Positions 8,565-17,135 of a stretch of DNA of 64,000 nucleotides are shown here, piece after piece. Below the pieces are notes generated by a model, which was not told the origin of the DNA, made no database searches, and saw only the letters and a list, made by a program, of their open reading frames with translations. The position numbers and the translations under genes are program-made. The first letter of the stretch is position 1, and each line of letters begins with the position of its first letter. Origin of the DNA: Nitrospira sp. (lineage in GTDB: Bacteria > Nitrospirota > Nitrospiria > Nitrospirales > Nitrospiraceae); assembly GCA_020846195.1 (NCBI GenBank), contig JADLEJ010000028.1:1-64000 (forward strand), given 5' to 3'.

Positions 8565-8990
8565 ATGCCGATAATGACGGCTATGCTGTCAGGCCATGTC
8601 ATCGGCATTCTCAAAGAATACATGCAGGACCTGGTGGAGCAGGCGCGGCAGGATGCGCTGGCGCACGAGCGATTCGGTTTTGCTGCGACCGCCTACCGCA
8701 CGGACCATGCCATCTCGGATTTGCTCGCGCTGCTCGATGACCGCATTGAATCCGAGGGCTTGCAGGTTGGGTTGCCGGAAGGTTTTCTCCATGAAATGTG
8801 GAGTCTGTGCAATGAAGCGCGTGGACAGGTCGCCGACCGTGTATATGTCGAATCCAATATGGAGCCTCAAGCGGGGAGTACAGCGAGAACCAGAGAGCTG
8901 ACGTATCGAGCGCTGGTGGCGTTTCTTGAAGCGCGGGGGCGGGCGTTGTCTCAAGGAGAGCCGGGTGCGCAAGATACGATGGAGTCATGA
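8565..8990 (+). CDS. Hypothetical protein
   Basis: A protein of about 141 residues with no recognised family and no signal peptide or membrane segment. It is predicted mostly helical (HVIGILKEYMQDLVEQARQDALAH, AISDLLALLDDRIES). Starts at 8565, 8574 and 8583 are in frame; none has a good ribosome site, and the conserved-looking part begins at MLSGHVIG (8583). It diverges from the YkgJ-type gene. Confidence 0.55.
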   Translation: MPIMTAMLSGHVIGILKEYMQDLVEQARQDALAHERFGFAATAYRTDHAISDLLALLDDRIESEGLQVGLPEGFLHEMWSLCNEARGQVADRVYVESNMEPQAGSTARTRELTYRALVAFLEARGRALSQGEPGAQDTMES

Positions 8991-9024
8991 GTCGATTCGC
9001 GAGGTGGGGCGGAAGCGGTCAGGT

Positions 9025-9840
9025 TTATAGCTTTCCCGCGAGCCGATAGACGGCGATGCAGGCGAGCTCTTCGATCGCTTCCGATATTGTTCGAAAGGCC
9101 CATGTAGCGGGAAGCACATCGAAAATGGAGATGGCCCCCCAGCCTTCCGTGCCCCGGTTTCTCTCATGAAATCCGCAGGGGGAAGGGCGAACGTCGAATC
9201 CTTGGGCGCGGAATAGCGCCACCGCTCTTGGCATGTGGGTTGCGGAAGCAACTAGGATGATGGAGGTGCGGTCGCCGAGCAGCGCTTTGGTGTTTGCGGC
9301 ATTCTCGTAGGTTGTGCGGGCTCGGTTTTCAGTGATGATGGATGCTGCGGGGACTCCAAGGCGGCCGGCAAATTCTTTCATGACGGCCGCCTCAGTCGGT
9401 CCCGATCCAACTACGCGGGCATCTCCGCCGGTGATGAGCAGGGACGGGGCGCTGCCGCGATGGTACAGGTCGGCGCCACAAACCGTTTGCCGGATGGATC
9501 TTTCTGTCAGTTCGACGGTGGGGCGTAGCGAGCCGGGGTCGAGAAGTCCGGCTCCCAAGACCACAATGGTGCCGTTCGCGACTGGTTCTGGGAGCCCTGA
9601 CGGAAGGTGTTGTCCTTCCAGTGCGGCCACAAGCACATGTGCGACCAGCGGAGACGTGAGGATGAGCAATAGCGTGCTCAGCGCGAGGGTGCTTAGGCGG
9701 AGCCAGCGCTGTCGTGTGGGAGAGAACGGAAGCCAGGCGAAGAGCAGAATCAGGCCCGAGAGGCCGACGATCCAGGTCAGAGGATATACCCCATACTTGA
9801 CGAGCTTATAGAGGCCGAAGAAAAATGGCGTCGGTTCCAT
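9025..9840 (-). CDS. YdcF/ElyC family (DUF218) membrane protein
   Basis: A 271-residue protein. Two hydrophobic segments lie in the first 80 residues (YPLTWIVGLSGLILLFAWLPF and LSTLALSTLLLILTS), followed by a DUF218 domain: IVVLGAGLLDPG, LLITGGDARV, ENRARTTYENAANTKALL and ILVASATHMPRA. ElyC-like members affect peptidoglycan or lipid-carrier metabolism at the inner membrane. The start at 9840 has AAGGA 7 bases upstream; the longer frame to 9936 overlaps the neighbouring gene and is unlikely. Confidence 0.88.
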   Translation of the reverse strand: MEPTPFFFGLYKLVKYGVYPLTWIVGLSGLILLFAWLPFSPTRQRWLRLSTLALSTLLLILTSPLVAHVLVAALEGQHLPSGLPEPVANGTIVVLGAGLLDPGSLRPTVELTERSIRQTVCGADLYHRGSAPSLLITGGDARVVGSGPTEAAVMKEFAGRLGVPAASIITENRARTTYENAANTKALLGDRTSIILVASATHMPRAVALFRAQGFDVRPSPCGFHERNRGTEGWGAISIFDVLPATWAFRTISEAIEELACIAVYRLAGKL

Positions 9841-9923
9841 GGACGTTCCTTCTAGATGGCGGCGGGTGTTGGGCGATGCAGCATAGCAGTCGTGGCAGGT
9901 TTGACCAAGAGAGGACATGAGGG

Positions 9924-10397
9924 ATGTCGCAGGCAAGGCAGTATTGGCTGATGAAATCCGAACCGTCAGTATTTTCGATCGATGACCTGGCGCGGGCGCC
10001 GAAGCGCACGACTTGTTGGGATGGTGTGCGAAACTACCAGGCCAGAAATTTCATGCGAGCGATGAAGGCGGGCGACCGAGTGTTATTTTATCACAGCAAC
10101 GCGAATCCTCCAGCCATCGTGGGAATCGCGGAAGTTGCTGCCACGGCGTATCCTGACCTGACCCAGTTCGAGCGGACCCACAAGCATTTCGATTCCGCCA
10201 GCGATCCCAAGGCGCCGCGATGGGATATGGTCGATATCCGCCATGTCCGGACCTTTGCGGCCCCGATTTCGCTCGACTCTCTGCGGGGAGAGAAGGCGCT
10301 CGCCGGCATGGCGTTGTTGCAAAAGGGGTCGCGCTTGTCGGTTCAGCCGGTGACGAATGGAGAATGGGAGCACATACTGAAATTGGCCAAGGAGTGA
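9924..10397 (+). CDS. EVE domain-containing protein
   Basis: A 157-residue single-domain protein of the EVE/PUA-like family (related to human THYN1). Signature stretches are YWLMKSEPSVFSIDDL, TTCWDGVRNYQARNFMRAM, GDRVLFYHSN and PRWDMVDI. The fold is associated with recognition of modified bases in DNA or RNA; the bacterial role is not established. It diverges from the DUF218 gene. Confidence 0.92.
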   Translation: MSQARQYWLMKSEPSVFSIDDLARAPKRTTCWDGVRNYQARNFMRAMKAGDRVLFYHSNANPPAIVGIAEVAATAYPDLTQFERTHKHFDSASDPKAPRWDMVDIRHVRTFAAPISLDSLRGEKALAGMALLQKGSRLSVQPVTNGEWEHILKLAKE

Positions 10398-10410
10398 TCT
10401 CACCGCGCCG

Positions 10411-10659
10411 TCAGGCGCTGGCTTTGCCTTCGTCGAGATGGCGATGCTGCCAGTCGAGCCAGGCATGGCCGAGCTCGTGCGCGAGGATATAGCGGCGCCT
10501 GGTCATCGGGAGGCGCTTGCGAATATAGATGGTCCTGCTGTCGTCGTCCCAGATGCCATCCGCGTTGGCGTCGCGTTTATCCATTTCAGTATCCGTCAGC
10601 TGGCGGACGGAAATCTGATAGCCGAAGGGGAGGATCACTCTGGTCGGGATTCGTACCAT
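10411..10659 (-). CDS. Minimal ImmA/IrrE-like zinc metallopeptidase
   Basis: Only 82 residues, but with the metallopeptidase core: GIWDDDSRTIYIRKRLP followed by RRYILAHELGHAWLDWQ, where HELGH is the HExxH zinc motif and the preceding strand-helix matches ImmA/IrrE (usual domain length about 120). The third zinc ligand is not obvious; the protein ends about 15 residues after the helix. It could be a truncated or specialised short member. No helix-turn-helix partner is adjacent. Confidence 0.65.
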   Translation of the reverse strand: MVRIPTRVILPFGYQISVRQLTDTEMDKRDANADGIWDDDSRTIYIRKRLPMTRRRYILAHELGHAWLDWQHRHLDEGKASA

Positions 10660-10878
10660 GCGAAACCGGCTCCTTTGTCAGTAGCAATCTATTTTAGGTC
10701 CTGCCATGCGGTCCCTGCCGATCCTCTCGACGGGCCATGAGTACCTTACCACAAAGTGTCGGCAAGGATACGCTGATACATTGCATAAATATCAATAGCT
10801 TGCGACTGATTTGTGTTGCGGTGGCGATTGGGCGAGACGGCTTCTTCACCGTTTCCCTTCAGGGTGAACTCGTGTATC

Positions 10879-11643
10879 ATGCCGGGTATGAATCAGGTCA
10901 CAATCGACGAAATGGTCAGGGCGTACCCCCAATCGGTCCGGTTGACTGAAGTCAAAATCCGGGATCGTGGAGAGGTTAAAAAACTCGATGCCGGAGATTT
11001 ATGCTTGCGGGTCGGCGACCGGGTTTTCTTGGAAGTCGATGGCGAAACGACGTACGGCGTCGTGTACACGGCGCCATACGAGACTCCGTTTATTCCACCC
11101 ATGCGCGTGTTGAAGCCGATCCTCCGCAAGGCGAACGGAGAAGATGCCGCGCTGGTCTTACGGCTTGAGCGGTTGTCGCAAGAGGCGATGGCCTATTGTC
11201 GGACAAAGGCCAGTGAGATGAAGCTCAGGCTGAAGCTGGTGGAGGTGTATGGTGCGCTCCAGCGCCGGCAGTTGACCTTTGTCTATACTGCGGACGATCG
11301 CATTGATTTTCGTGAGCTTGTGCGCGATCTGGCCAGGCGTTTCGGCGGCCGGATCGAAATGCGTCAAGTCGGGGTGCGCGAAGAGGCGAGGAGACTGGGC
11401 GGACTCGATACCTGCGGGCTGGTGCTCTGCTGCACCAGTTTTCTGACGGAAGTGAAGCCGGTGACGGTGAAGCAAGCCAGAACGTTGGGATTGCAGGTGG
11501 AGGATCCCCGGTTGCTCGGCGTCTGTGGGCGATTGAAGTGTTGTCTCATGTTCGAAATGATGGACGCGCAGGGCGTTGTTTCTGCACCGGTTCAGAAGCT
11601 GATCACTCCCTCGCGACCGACTCCGCCGGCCCGATCTTCCTAG
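10879..11643 (+). CDS. PSP1 domain-containing protein (RicT/YaaT family)
   Basis: A 254-residue protein. The N-terminal PSP1 region (VGDRVFLEVDGETTYGVVY, RQLTFVYTADDRIDFRELVRDL) leads to the diagnostic cysteine pairs in DTCGLVLCCTSFL and GVCGRLKCCLMFE. In Bacillus, RicT (YaaT) binds a Fe-S cluster with RicA/RicF and promotes RNA maturation; many other phyla have PSP1 proteins of unclear role. The start at 10879 follows AGGGTGA; 10888 is an alternative. The 219 bases upstream of the chosen start hold no gene that I can support. Confidence 0.88.
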   Translation: MPGMNQVTIDEMVRAYPQSVRLTEVKIRDRGEVKKLDAGDLCLRVGDRVFLEVDGETTYGVVYTAPYETPFIPPMRVLKPILRKANGEDAALVLRLERLSQEAMAYCRTKASEMKLRLKLVEVYGALQRRQLTFVYTADDRIDFRELVRDLARRFGGRIEMRQVGVREEARRLGGLDTCGLVLCCTSFLTEVKPVTVKQARTLGLQVEDPRLLGVCGRLKCCLMFEMMDAQGVVSAPVQKLITPSRPTPPARSS

Positions 11644-11933
11644 AGGCGATTCTCTCGCTCAATCCGTTCACTTCTTTTGTATTGCGATGGCTGTCCGCCT
11701 GTTGGGTGTTATCGGAAGCCCCTAGGGATAAGAGGTCGCAGGTATAAGAATATCAATTGCCGCACATAATCGAGAGGTTCTTGGTTGTGGCCGATGTCTC
11801 GTGGATTGCCAGCCACGCGAAATAATTCCGAATCCTTTTCGGTCCATTTCCCTCTCAGTAGGGTGAACATTCAAGGAGGATCAGCAGGTCGTTGCAGTGC
11901 CGTTTCCAACCTTAAATCAGGAGGTCGTCAGTG

Positions 11934-12452
11934 ATGAAAAAAGGACTATTAGTTATGATTGCGGTGGCAGCCATCGGCTGTGCCGGAGTGGCGCCCCAGA
12001 AGGCGATGAGCGGGGAGCCGAAATCGCCGGTTGAAGGGTTCGATATCCACGTGCAGGCCCCGCACTTAATGCCGAACGGAGAGCCGGGCGGCCCGTTCCA
12101 TCACTACTGCAAGGGAATCTCCGATAAGATTTTGCAATGTCTCCTGTTCGACTCCACCGATCCGAAAGCGAAGCTGGTTGCCATTGAATATTTCGTCGCC
12201 AAAGACCTCACCAGAAAATTGCCTGCCATTCAGTGGCACCGCCATTTCCACGATCATAAAGTAGAAATTGCCACAGGCCGCGTCCAGATTCTCGATATGC
12301 CGGCAGATCAAGCCGCAAAGGTGGCCGAAGTGGCCGCTGGGACCGATGGCGTGATTTATCATCTGTGGCAGCATGGGCAGGAATTTCCGGACGGCACCGT
12401 CAGCTTCCCGCAGTCCCTTGGGCATCAGTTCCCTGGGCATTCAGATAAGTAG
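11934..12452 (+). CDS. DUF1264 (OBAP-like) lipoprotein
   Basis: A 172-residue protein. The signal peptide ends in a lipobox (AAIGC, Cys16). The body matches DUF1264: HHYCKGISDKILQCLLFD, KLVAIEYFVAKDLTRKLP and WHRHFHDHKVEIATGRV. Members include plant oil-body-associated proteins; the bacterial function is unknown. The ATG at 11934 has AGGAGG 9 bases upstream; GTG at 11931 is an alternative. A GC-rich hairpin at 12462-12502 follows without a T-run. The 290 bases upstream show no gene. Confidence 0.82.
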   Translation: MKKGLLVMIAVAAIGCAGVAPQKAMSGEPKSPVEGFDIHVQAPHLMPNGEPGGPFHHYCKGISDKILQCLLFDSTDPKAKLVAIEYFVAKDLTRKLPAIQWHRHFHDHKVEIATGRVQILDMPADQAAKVAEVAAGTDGVIYHLWQHGQEFPDGTVSFPQSLGHQFPGHSDK

Positions 12453-12556
12453 GCGATCCTTGGTGGGCCAGCTCCGATTTTGTTGAGGGGGCTGGCTCCA
12501 CCGCATCGGTCCATCCGCAGGGGACGAATTCCATTGCGAGGGGGAGAGGGAATGTC

Positions 12557-13015
12557 ATGACGACGCAGTCTTGTCGCTCTTGGGTGTTGCGGGGTCTGGT
12601 TATTCTGGCAATGATCGGACAAGGTCCCATCGGGGCGTTCGCGACCGAGGCGGCAGTGCTTAAGCCACGGGTGCCGGTCGACAAAATCGATGAAGCGAAA
12701 ACGTGGACCAACCCGTTCGAAGCGACGCCGGAGAATATCGAGCAGGGGCGCGCTCTCTTTCATGGCAAGGCGTTTTGCGTCACGTGCCACGGCAAAGACG
12801 GCAAGGGATTGGGCGATATCCCCGGCCTTGTCGGAAAGCTTCCGCGCAATTTCACCGATAAGATTTGGCAGGCCGCTCGTACGGACGGTGAGCTGATCTG
12901 GATTCTCAAGAACGGGAGCCCGGGCACCGATATGGCTTCATTCGTTCCGCTGGTGCTCACCGAAGAAGAAGCCTGGCATGTCTTGCTCTATGTGCGATCC
13001 TTCGGGCGGCCGTAA
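12557..13015 (+). CDS. Monohaem c-type cytochrome, periplasmic
   Basis: A 152-residue exported protein. A Sec-type signal peptide ends near AFA (about residue 29), and one haem-binding motif CVTCH (C74, C77, H78) is present. The likely distal ligand is Met126 in GTDMASF, and EEAWHVLLYVRSF forms the closing helix of a class I cytochrome c. It would carry electrons in the periplasm; the partner is not encoded next door. The 3' end overlaps the next gene by 38 bases, suggesting one operon. Confidence 0.93.
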   Translation: MTTQSCRSWVLRGLVILAMIGQGPIGAFATEAAVLKPRVPVDKIDEAKTWTNPFEATPENIEQGRALFHGKAFCVTCHGKDGKGLGDIPGLVGKLPRNFTDKIWQAARTDGELIWILKNGSPGTDMASFVPLVLTEEEAWHVLLYVRSFGRP

Positions 13016-14036
13016 TCCGAGCGGCAAGGCCCAGCCGCATTCCCGCTGCGCGCTTCTCCTCGTTGCCATTCTTTTCGTTTCAATCCGCTTCCCTGGCCCA
13101 GTCGAAGCGGAATGGTCTGCCCTCGCTGAGTCCAAAGTGCTGTACACGGACAATGTGTTTGAATTCTCTTCCTCGCGCCGCCTGGCGCTGGCTGAAGATC
13201 CGAGTCAGCCGGCTATCGTGCCTGTCGATAAAGCCAGCGATGTTGTGTGGGAGTCCTCCGTCGATCTGCGTCACCGCTCGCGTCCAACCAGTCTGGGCGA
13301 GACGGAAGTGTCGGTGAAAGCCGCGGGCTTTGTCTTCACCGACAATCCGATTTTCAATCACGGCAACTATCGTATTCAGGTCAAGCAGGCGTTGGACGCC
13401 GATACCTCGATTCTGATTCGGTACCGGTTTGTCCCGAATCTTTTTCTCGGCCCCAATGTGGAGCGCCGGACCGGTCTCCGGTTTCAGGCAGAAGAGCGGG
13501 TGACCTCGCATGTGTGGCGGCTGCAACTTGAACGGCGGCTGTCCGATACGGTAACCGGTACGCTCGTCAGCCGGTATGGCGTCAGACAATTTAACGAAGC
13601 GTTTGCCGAGCGAGACACTGCGTTTTGGAGCGCAGGGCCGCAGGTGGATTGGAGGATCGTCCCGCGGGTCATGCTCAGTTTGGCCTATCTGTTCGAGCAG
13701 GGCCTGGCAGACGGCCGTGAGCAGACCCAATTCAGAGACGATGTCTCCTATCGGCAGCACATTACGTCGATCGGCGCCACCGTTCAGATTACGGACCCTC
13801 TCGCATTGACGGTGGGCTATGTCTATCGGCGCAAAGAGTTTATCAGCGAAATCGTTGGCGATTCGAATCGTGGAGTCGTGGATGCCACGCACCAGGGCAC
13901 GGCGGAATTTTCCTACCGGCTTTCCGCTGCGGCCATCATGACGCTGGGCGTCCAGCGCTCGCAGCGCCAGTCCAACGTGAGCGCTCGGGAGTTTTTCAAC
14001 ACCAATGCCTCAATCGGGATACAGTATCGTTTCTAG
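12978..14036 (+). CDS. Outer-membrane beta-barrel protein of unknown function
   Basis: A 352-residue protein starting inside the cytochrome gene (ATG 12978, alternative 12990). A hydrophobic segment LLLVAILFVSI ends at a likely cleavage PVEA near residue 44. The rest is a string of amphipathic strands (SILIRYRFVPNLFL, VTGTLVSRYGV, LALTVGYVYRRKEF) and the last residue is F, the usual outer-membrane barrel signal. No family was recognised. Co-expression with the cytochrome is implied by the overlap. Confidence 0.78.
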   Translation: MSCSMCDPSGGRNPSGKAQPHSRCALLLVAILFVSIRFPGPVEAEWSALAESKVLYTDNVFEFSSSRRLALAEDPSQPAIVPVDKASDVVWESSVDLRHRSRPTSLGETEVSVKAAGFVFTDNPIFNHGNYRIQVKQALDADTSILIRYRFVPNLFLGPNVERRTGLRFQAEERVTSHVWRLQLERRLSDTVTGTLVSRYGVRQFNEAFAERDTAFWSAGPQVDWRIVPRVMLSLAYLFEQGLADGREQTQFRDDVSYRQHITSIGATVQITDPLALTVGYVYRRKEFISEIVGDSNRGVVDATHQGTAEFSYRLSAAAIMTLGVQRSQRQSNVSAREFFNTNASIGIQYRF

Positions 14037-14148
14037 AGAGTAGGGAGCCGGTTGTAGCAGGCAAGGCTGGCGGTCAGTCTATGCCAAAGCGCGCGGCTTG
14101 TTTGCCGGGAGATCGAAGTGAAGAAACGTAGAAGGCTGAGGAAGATTT

Positions 14149-14224
<76 letters not shown>

Positions 14225-14285
14225 ACCTAGGTATGTGCGATGCGAAGGTCTTTGTGCGGTCGTAATCCTCGCCGGGGCTTGCTGA

Positions 14286-14362
14286 TGGTGCGCCTGACAG
14301 GATTTGAACCTGTGGCCCTCAGCTCCGGAGGCTGATGCTCTATCCAGCTGAGCTACAGGCGC
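14286..14362 (-). tRNA. tRNA-Arg (anticodon CCG)
   Basis: The minus strand gives acceptor GCGCCTG/CAGGCGC, anticodon loop CTCCGGA in stem TCAGC/GCTGA, and T arm ACAGG-TTCAAAT-CCTGT. The CCA end is encoded (14286-14288). It lies 61 bases upstream of tRNA-Lys in the same direction, so they may form one transcript. Confidence 0.95.
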
Positions 14363-14409
14363 TCCCGTAATCAAGGACTGGCACCTTATCATAGGGTGAA
14401 AGTCTCTGT

Positions 14410-15057
14410 CTAGGCGTTACGTGAGGAGTCAACGCGGTCTTCTTGCGGAAGAAAGGCATGGGGCAGCAGCAGTTCTTCGCCACGGTCTTGTCGTTGGAGG
14501 CGGAGGGCTGCCAGCTGGTGAGCTTCTTCTCCAGCCAGCCGGTCTTCTTCTTCTCGAAACGGCAAGGAGAGGCGAATGATTGGAACGGCGGTTTGGATTT
14601 CACAGGCGCCGTCGACTGTTTCGGCTTGTTCCGTCGGAATCCCCATGGAGCGGCAGGTGAGCGGCCGAAAGGCATAGACCGCGCAATGCCCGTCCGAGGT
14701 GAGTGCGGGGCAAGGCAACTCCTGGAATTGTTCGGCTAGTTGCTCGGTGAGATGGTCGGGCCAATCGTCGAGCATTGGTAACGCGGTCAGGCGAGGGAAG
14801 GACGCTTCGATCGCTGCTACCTGATCCTGGGCCTTTTGTTGGATGGCCTGGCGTTGGGCATCAGGAAGGCGGGAGAGTCCTTCTTGGAGCTGTTGCCGAT
14901 CGAGGATTGTGATGGGAAATGGGCCGATGCAGCAACGGCAACAGCCTTGACGGCAGGGCACTTGGTCCAACAGGGCTGCCGCGGCCCGCTCGAACCATCG
15001 CGAGGTTTTTTCAGGAAGCGATGAGAGGAGGGGCGCCGTGGTTGGAGCATTCGGCAC
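14410..15057 (-). CDS. Second YkgJ-type CxxCxxCC cysteine-cluster protein
   Basis: A 215-residue protein with CRQGCCRCC (C35, C39, C40, C42, C43) and a later set in LPCPALTSDGHCAVYAFRPLTCRSMG. This is the metal-binding YkgJ/UPF0153 arrangement, with one more Cys in the first cluster than the copy at 7706-8479. The remainder is helical and acidic. Function unknown. The stop lies about 50 bases upstream of tRNA-Arg on the same strand. Confidence 0.78.
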   Translation of the reverse strand: MPNAPTTAPLLSSLPEKTSRWFERAAAALLDQVPCRQGCCRCCIGPFPITILDRQQLQEGLSRLPDAQRQAIQQKAQDQVAAIEASFPRLTALPMLDDWPDHLTEQLAEQFQELPCPALTSDGHCAVYAFRPLTCRSMGIPTEQAETVDGACEIQTAVPIIRLSLPFREEEDRLAGEEAHQLAALRLQRQDRGEELLLPHAFLPQEDRVDSSRNA

Positions 15058-15063
15058 AACGGG

Positions 15064-15621
15064 CTAGTCTTCCTGTGGGGCCATGTCGACAATGAGGTCG
15101 CCCTTCGGCGAATAAAATCCCTGGTCGTCGATCTGGACGATGCCGTTGCACTGCTCCTGGTAGAACTCCAGAATCCAGCCGTTGAAGTCATACCCCTCGT
15201 CGGTCATGTCGTCTTTGTGAAAACGGGTGGTGAGAATGAACTGCGCGCGATTGACGAATTCGAGCGCGAGCTGGGCTTCAATATCTTCATAGGCGGTCAG
15301 CAGATCGCGGAATTGCCGTTGCTCTTGCTCGAACACGTCTTGATAGGTGCCGCGGTCGCGCACGCAAAATATTTGCACCGGTTTCCGGTCGCGGTGATAA
15401 CCGAGCGAAATTTGCACCCAGGCCCACTCATCCAGGGCGGCGTCATCGATATTGGGGGGCACAATGGGCGTTTGACTGCGGGCTTTGAGGAAATCGATCA
15501 AGAGCCGCAATGGAGGAGAATTCTCTTTCTGGCAGAACACGCGGGAATATACAAAGTTTTCAGCCTGTTCCGTCGCATCTGCTTGTGCGGATGCGGGGAG
15601 AATCGGAAGTTCCCTGCCCAT
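15064..15621 (-). CDS. Hypothetical protein
   Basis: A 185-residue soluble protein with no recognised domain. The ATG at 15621 follows AAGGA at 6 bases; the frame extends six residues further to a weaker start at 15639. It has Asp/Glu-rich stretches and strands such as WAWVQISLGYHR and AQFILTTRFHKDD. It lies directly upstream of the second YkgJ-type gene (6 bases), so the pair is probably co-transcribed. Confidence 0.65.
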   Translation of the reverse strand: MGRELPILPASAQADATEQAENFVYSRVFCQKENSPPLRLLIDFLKARSQTPIVPPNIDDAALDEWAWVQISLGYHRDRKPVQIFCVRDRGTYQDVFEQEQRQFRDLLTAYEDIEAQLALEFVNRAQFILTTRFHKDDMTDEGYDFNGWILEFYQEQCNGIVQIDDQGFYSPKGDLIVDMAPQED

Positions 15622-15763
15622 GATAATCCTTTCACTCAAACCGGCGGATGCAAACCGACGGCCACCTCAAAATCGAGGCGTTTCGACACTCTACGCCTGC
15701 GTCCATTTGAACTGCAAGAGGGCGCTGTCGGCATTTCCCCACGCCTGGCCTGTGTTTTTCTCG

Positions 15764-15792
15764 TTGACAGCCTAGGGACTCTTGGCTACACT
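15764..15792 (+). promoter_or_regulatory. Sigma-70-type promoter for the HU gene
   Basis: A perfect -35 TTGACA (15764-15769), a 17-base spacer and -10 TACACT (15787-15792) lie about 130 bases before the HU start. The 303 bases between the divergent genes (15622-15924) hold this promoter, a long 5' leader and no other gene that I can support. Confidence 0.75.
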
Positions 15793-15924
15793 CTCGCGGG
15801 TTTTCTTGGTGGGAGTGTTGTCGGAGAACCTTTCGCCAGACGATTCTCAATTCAGCGTGTTCAAGAGCAGGCGAGTCAACATTCGACTTGTGATTTTCTT
15901 CTCACTTTCTAAGGAGGTTCACGA

Positions 15925-16212
15925 ATGGCAAAATCAATGACGAAGTCGCAGATCGCCGACTACATGGCTCAAAAGTCGGGATTGACCAAGAAGGCCGCTG
16001 TCCAGATGATGGACGATTTCGCCGCCTTGGCCTATCGCGAAGCGAAGAACGTGTTCACGGTTCCCGGGATCGGCAAGTTGGTGCTGGCGAACCGCAAAGC
16101 CCGGATGGGCCGGAATCCGCAGACCGGTGAGCCGATCAAGATTCCTGCCAAGCGAGTGGTGAAGTTCCGCGTCGCGAAGGTGGCCAAGGACGCAATCCTC
16201 GGAAAGAAATAA
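15925..16212 (+). CDS. HU family DNA-binding protein
   Basis: A 95-residue nucleoid protein. It begins MTKSQIADYMAQKSGLTKKAA and has the dimer core and DNA-wrapping arm GIGKLVLANRKARMGRNPQTGEPIKIPA, including the arm-tip R-N-P-x-T-G motif. It bends DNA without strong sequence preference. Translation starts 7 bases after AAGGAGG (15911-15917), and a consensus promoter plus strong terminator flank the gene, consistent with high expression. Confidence 0.96.
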   Translation: MAKSMTKSQIADYMAQKSGLTKKAAVQMMDDFAALAYREAKNVFTVPGIGKLVLANRKARMGRNPQTGEPIKIPAKRVVKFRVAKVAKDAILGKK

Positions 16213-16292
16213 TCGAGGCGTTTCCGTCCGGCATCGGTGCAGCGCCATGGATGCGTTCCGAGGTATCCATCCGCTGCAGGTGGCGACAGAGC

Positions 16293-16336
16293 AAGGGCTG
16301 GCTTCCCACATGAGAAGCCAGCCCTTCGTATTTTGC
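16293..16336 (+). terminator. Terminator of the HU gene, possibly bidirectional
   Basis: A perfect 13-bp stem (16293-16305 with 16314-16326) with an 8-base loop is followed by CGTATTTT. It lies between HU and the convergent MoaD/ThiS-like gene and could serve both. Confidence 0.8.
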
Positions 16337-16354
16337 GCTGGAGAAAACGATGAC

Positions 16355-16630
16355 TCAGGTATGCGAGGGAGCCAGGCCGCTTCCGCCCATGCCGTCGTGG
16401 CCGACCAGTCTGATGGCGTCGCCGTCTTGCACGAGCGAGTCTTCGCTCGCAATGCGCTTGTTGATCGTGACCAGCACTTTCTTTTCCCGCAGCAGTTGCA
16501 GCAAGTGGCGGAGTTGAAAGCCTTGGCGCTGAATGACCTGGCGGACGGTGAGCGAGGCCGGAATCTCGCAGGCCATGTCGCGCTCGCCATCAGCGGTTTG
16601 CAGTTGACCGGTCAGTGTAATTGTCACCAT
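16355..16630 (-). CDS. MoaD/ThiS-family ubiquitin-like sulfur carrier with C-terminal extension
   Basis: A 91-residue beta-grasp protein: VTITLTGQL, then ASLTVRQVIQRQG, KKVLVTINKRIASEDSLVQDGDAIRLVG as in ThiS and MoaD. These carriers normally end in Gly-Gly, which is adenylated and thiocarboxylated. Here the Gly-Gly (GMGGS) is followed by eight more residues ending in SHT. No E1-like activating enzyme is next door. It may need a protease to expose the Gly-Gly, or it may have lost that function. Confidence 0.8.
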   Translation of the reverse strand: MVTITLTGQLQTADGERDMACEIPASLTVRQVIQRQGFQLRHLLQLLREKKVLVTINKRIASEDSLVQDGDAIRLVGHDGMGGSGLAPSHT

Positions 16631-16727
16631 GGGAACGGCTCCTTCGCGTGCTCGTAATCAGATGTTCGTTTGTGCGGCGCAGACAGGCGTTGACTCAGTC
16701 GCGCCGCCCCCCGATAATAGCGCCATC

Positions 16728-17135
16728 ATGCAATCGTTGGATATCTACAATCCCGGCATGCCGGATTTGCAGTTTGTGCTGTTCGTGTCGGCGCTCTGCA
16801 CGTCCGATCTCCCGACCTTGAATATTCCCCAGCCTGTTCGAGACGAGCTCTTCGAGCGCTGTTGGGCGCTGGTTCACACCGGCCCGCCGCCGGTCTCGAA
16901 GCGCGAGCGGGTGCTCGACCTTCGCCATGGGAACGAGCTCACGTTGGATGCCTGCCTCGAGGCGATCCAATCGATCCTGGGCGACGCCGGCGTCACCACG
17001 ATTACGTGGGACCATCCGCCGAGCCCTCCCACAAGATCCAGCACTCCAGAGGCGCAGCCATTAATCGACCGCCTTCAGCAACTGTACCCCGACGCACCCG
17101 ACATTGTCGATCCGGATGGCGGGCATGCAGGTTAG
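16728..17135 (+). CDS. Hypothetical protein
   Basis: A 135-residue soluble protein without recognised domains. The chosen ATG at 16728 begins MQSLDIYNPGMPDLQFVLF; the longer frame from 16629 adds a low-complexity lead. The 3' end overlaps the rfbC start by 20 bases, so it probably belongs to the same transcript. Confidence 0.5.
   Translation: MQSLDIYNPGMPDLQFVLFVSALCTSDLPTLNIPQPVRDELFERCWALVHTGPPPVSKRERVLDLRHGNELTLDACLEAIQSILGDAGVTTITWDHPPSPPTRSSTPEAQPLIDRLQQLYPDAPDIVDPDGGHAG

Noticed and set aside
10411..10659. EF-hand-like stretch DANADGIWDDD in the ImmA/IrrE-like protein
   Set aside because: The position equals the conserved strand before the zinc helix in ImmA/IrrE, and residues 8 and 12 of an EF-hand loop do not fit.
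12462..12502. GC-rich hairpin after the DUF1264 gene as a terminator
   Set aside because: The stem has a bulge and a long loop, and no T-run follows.
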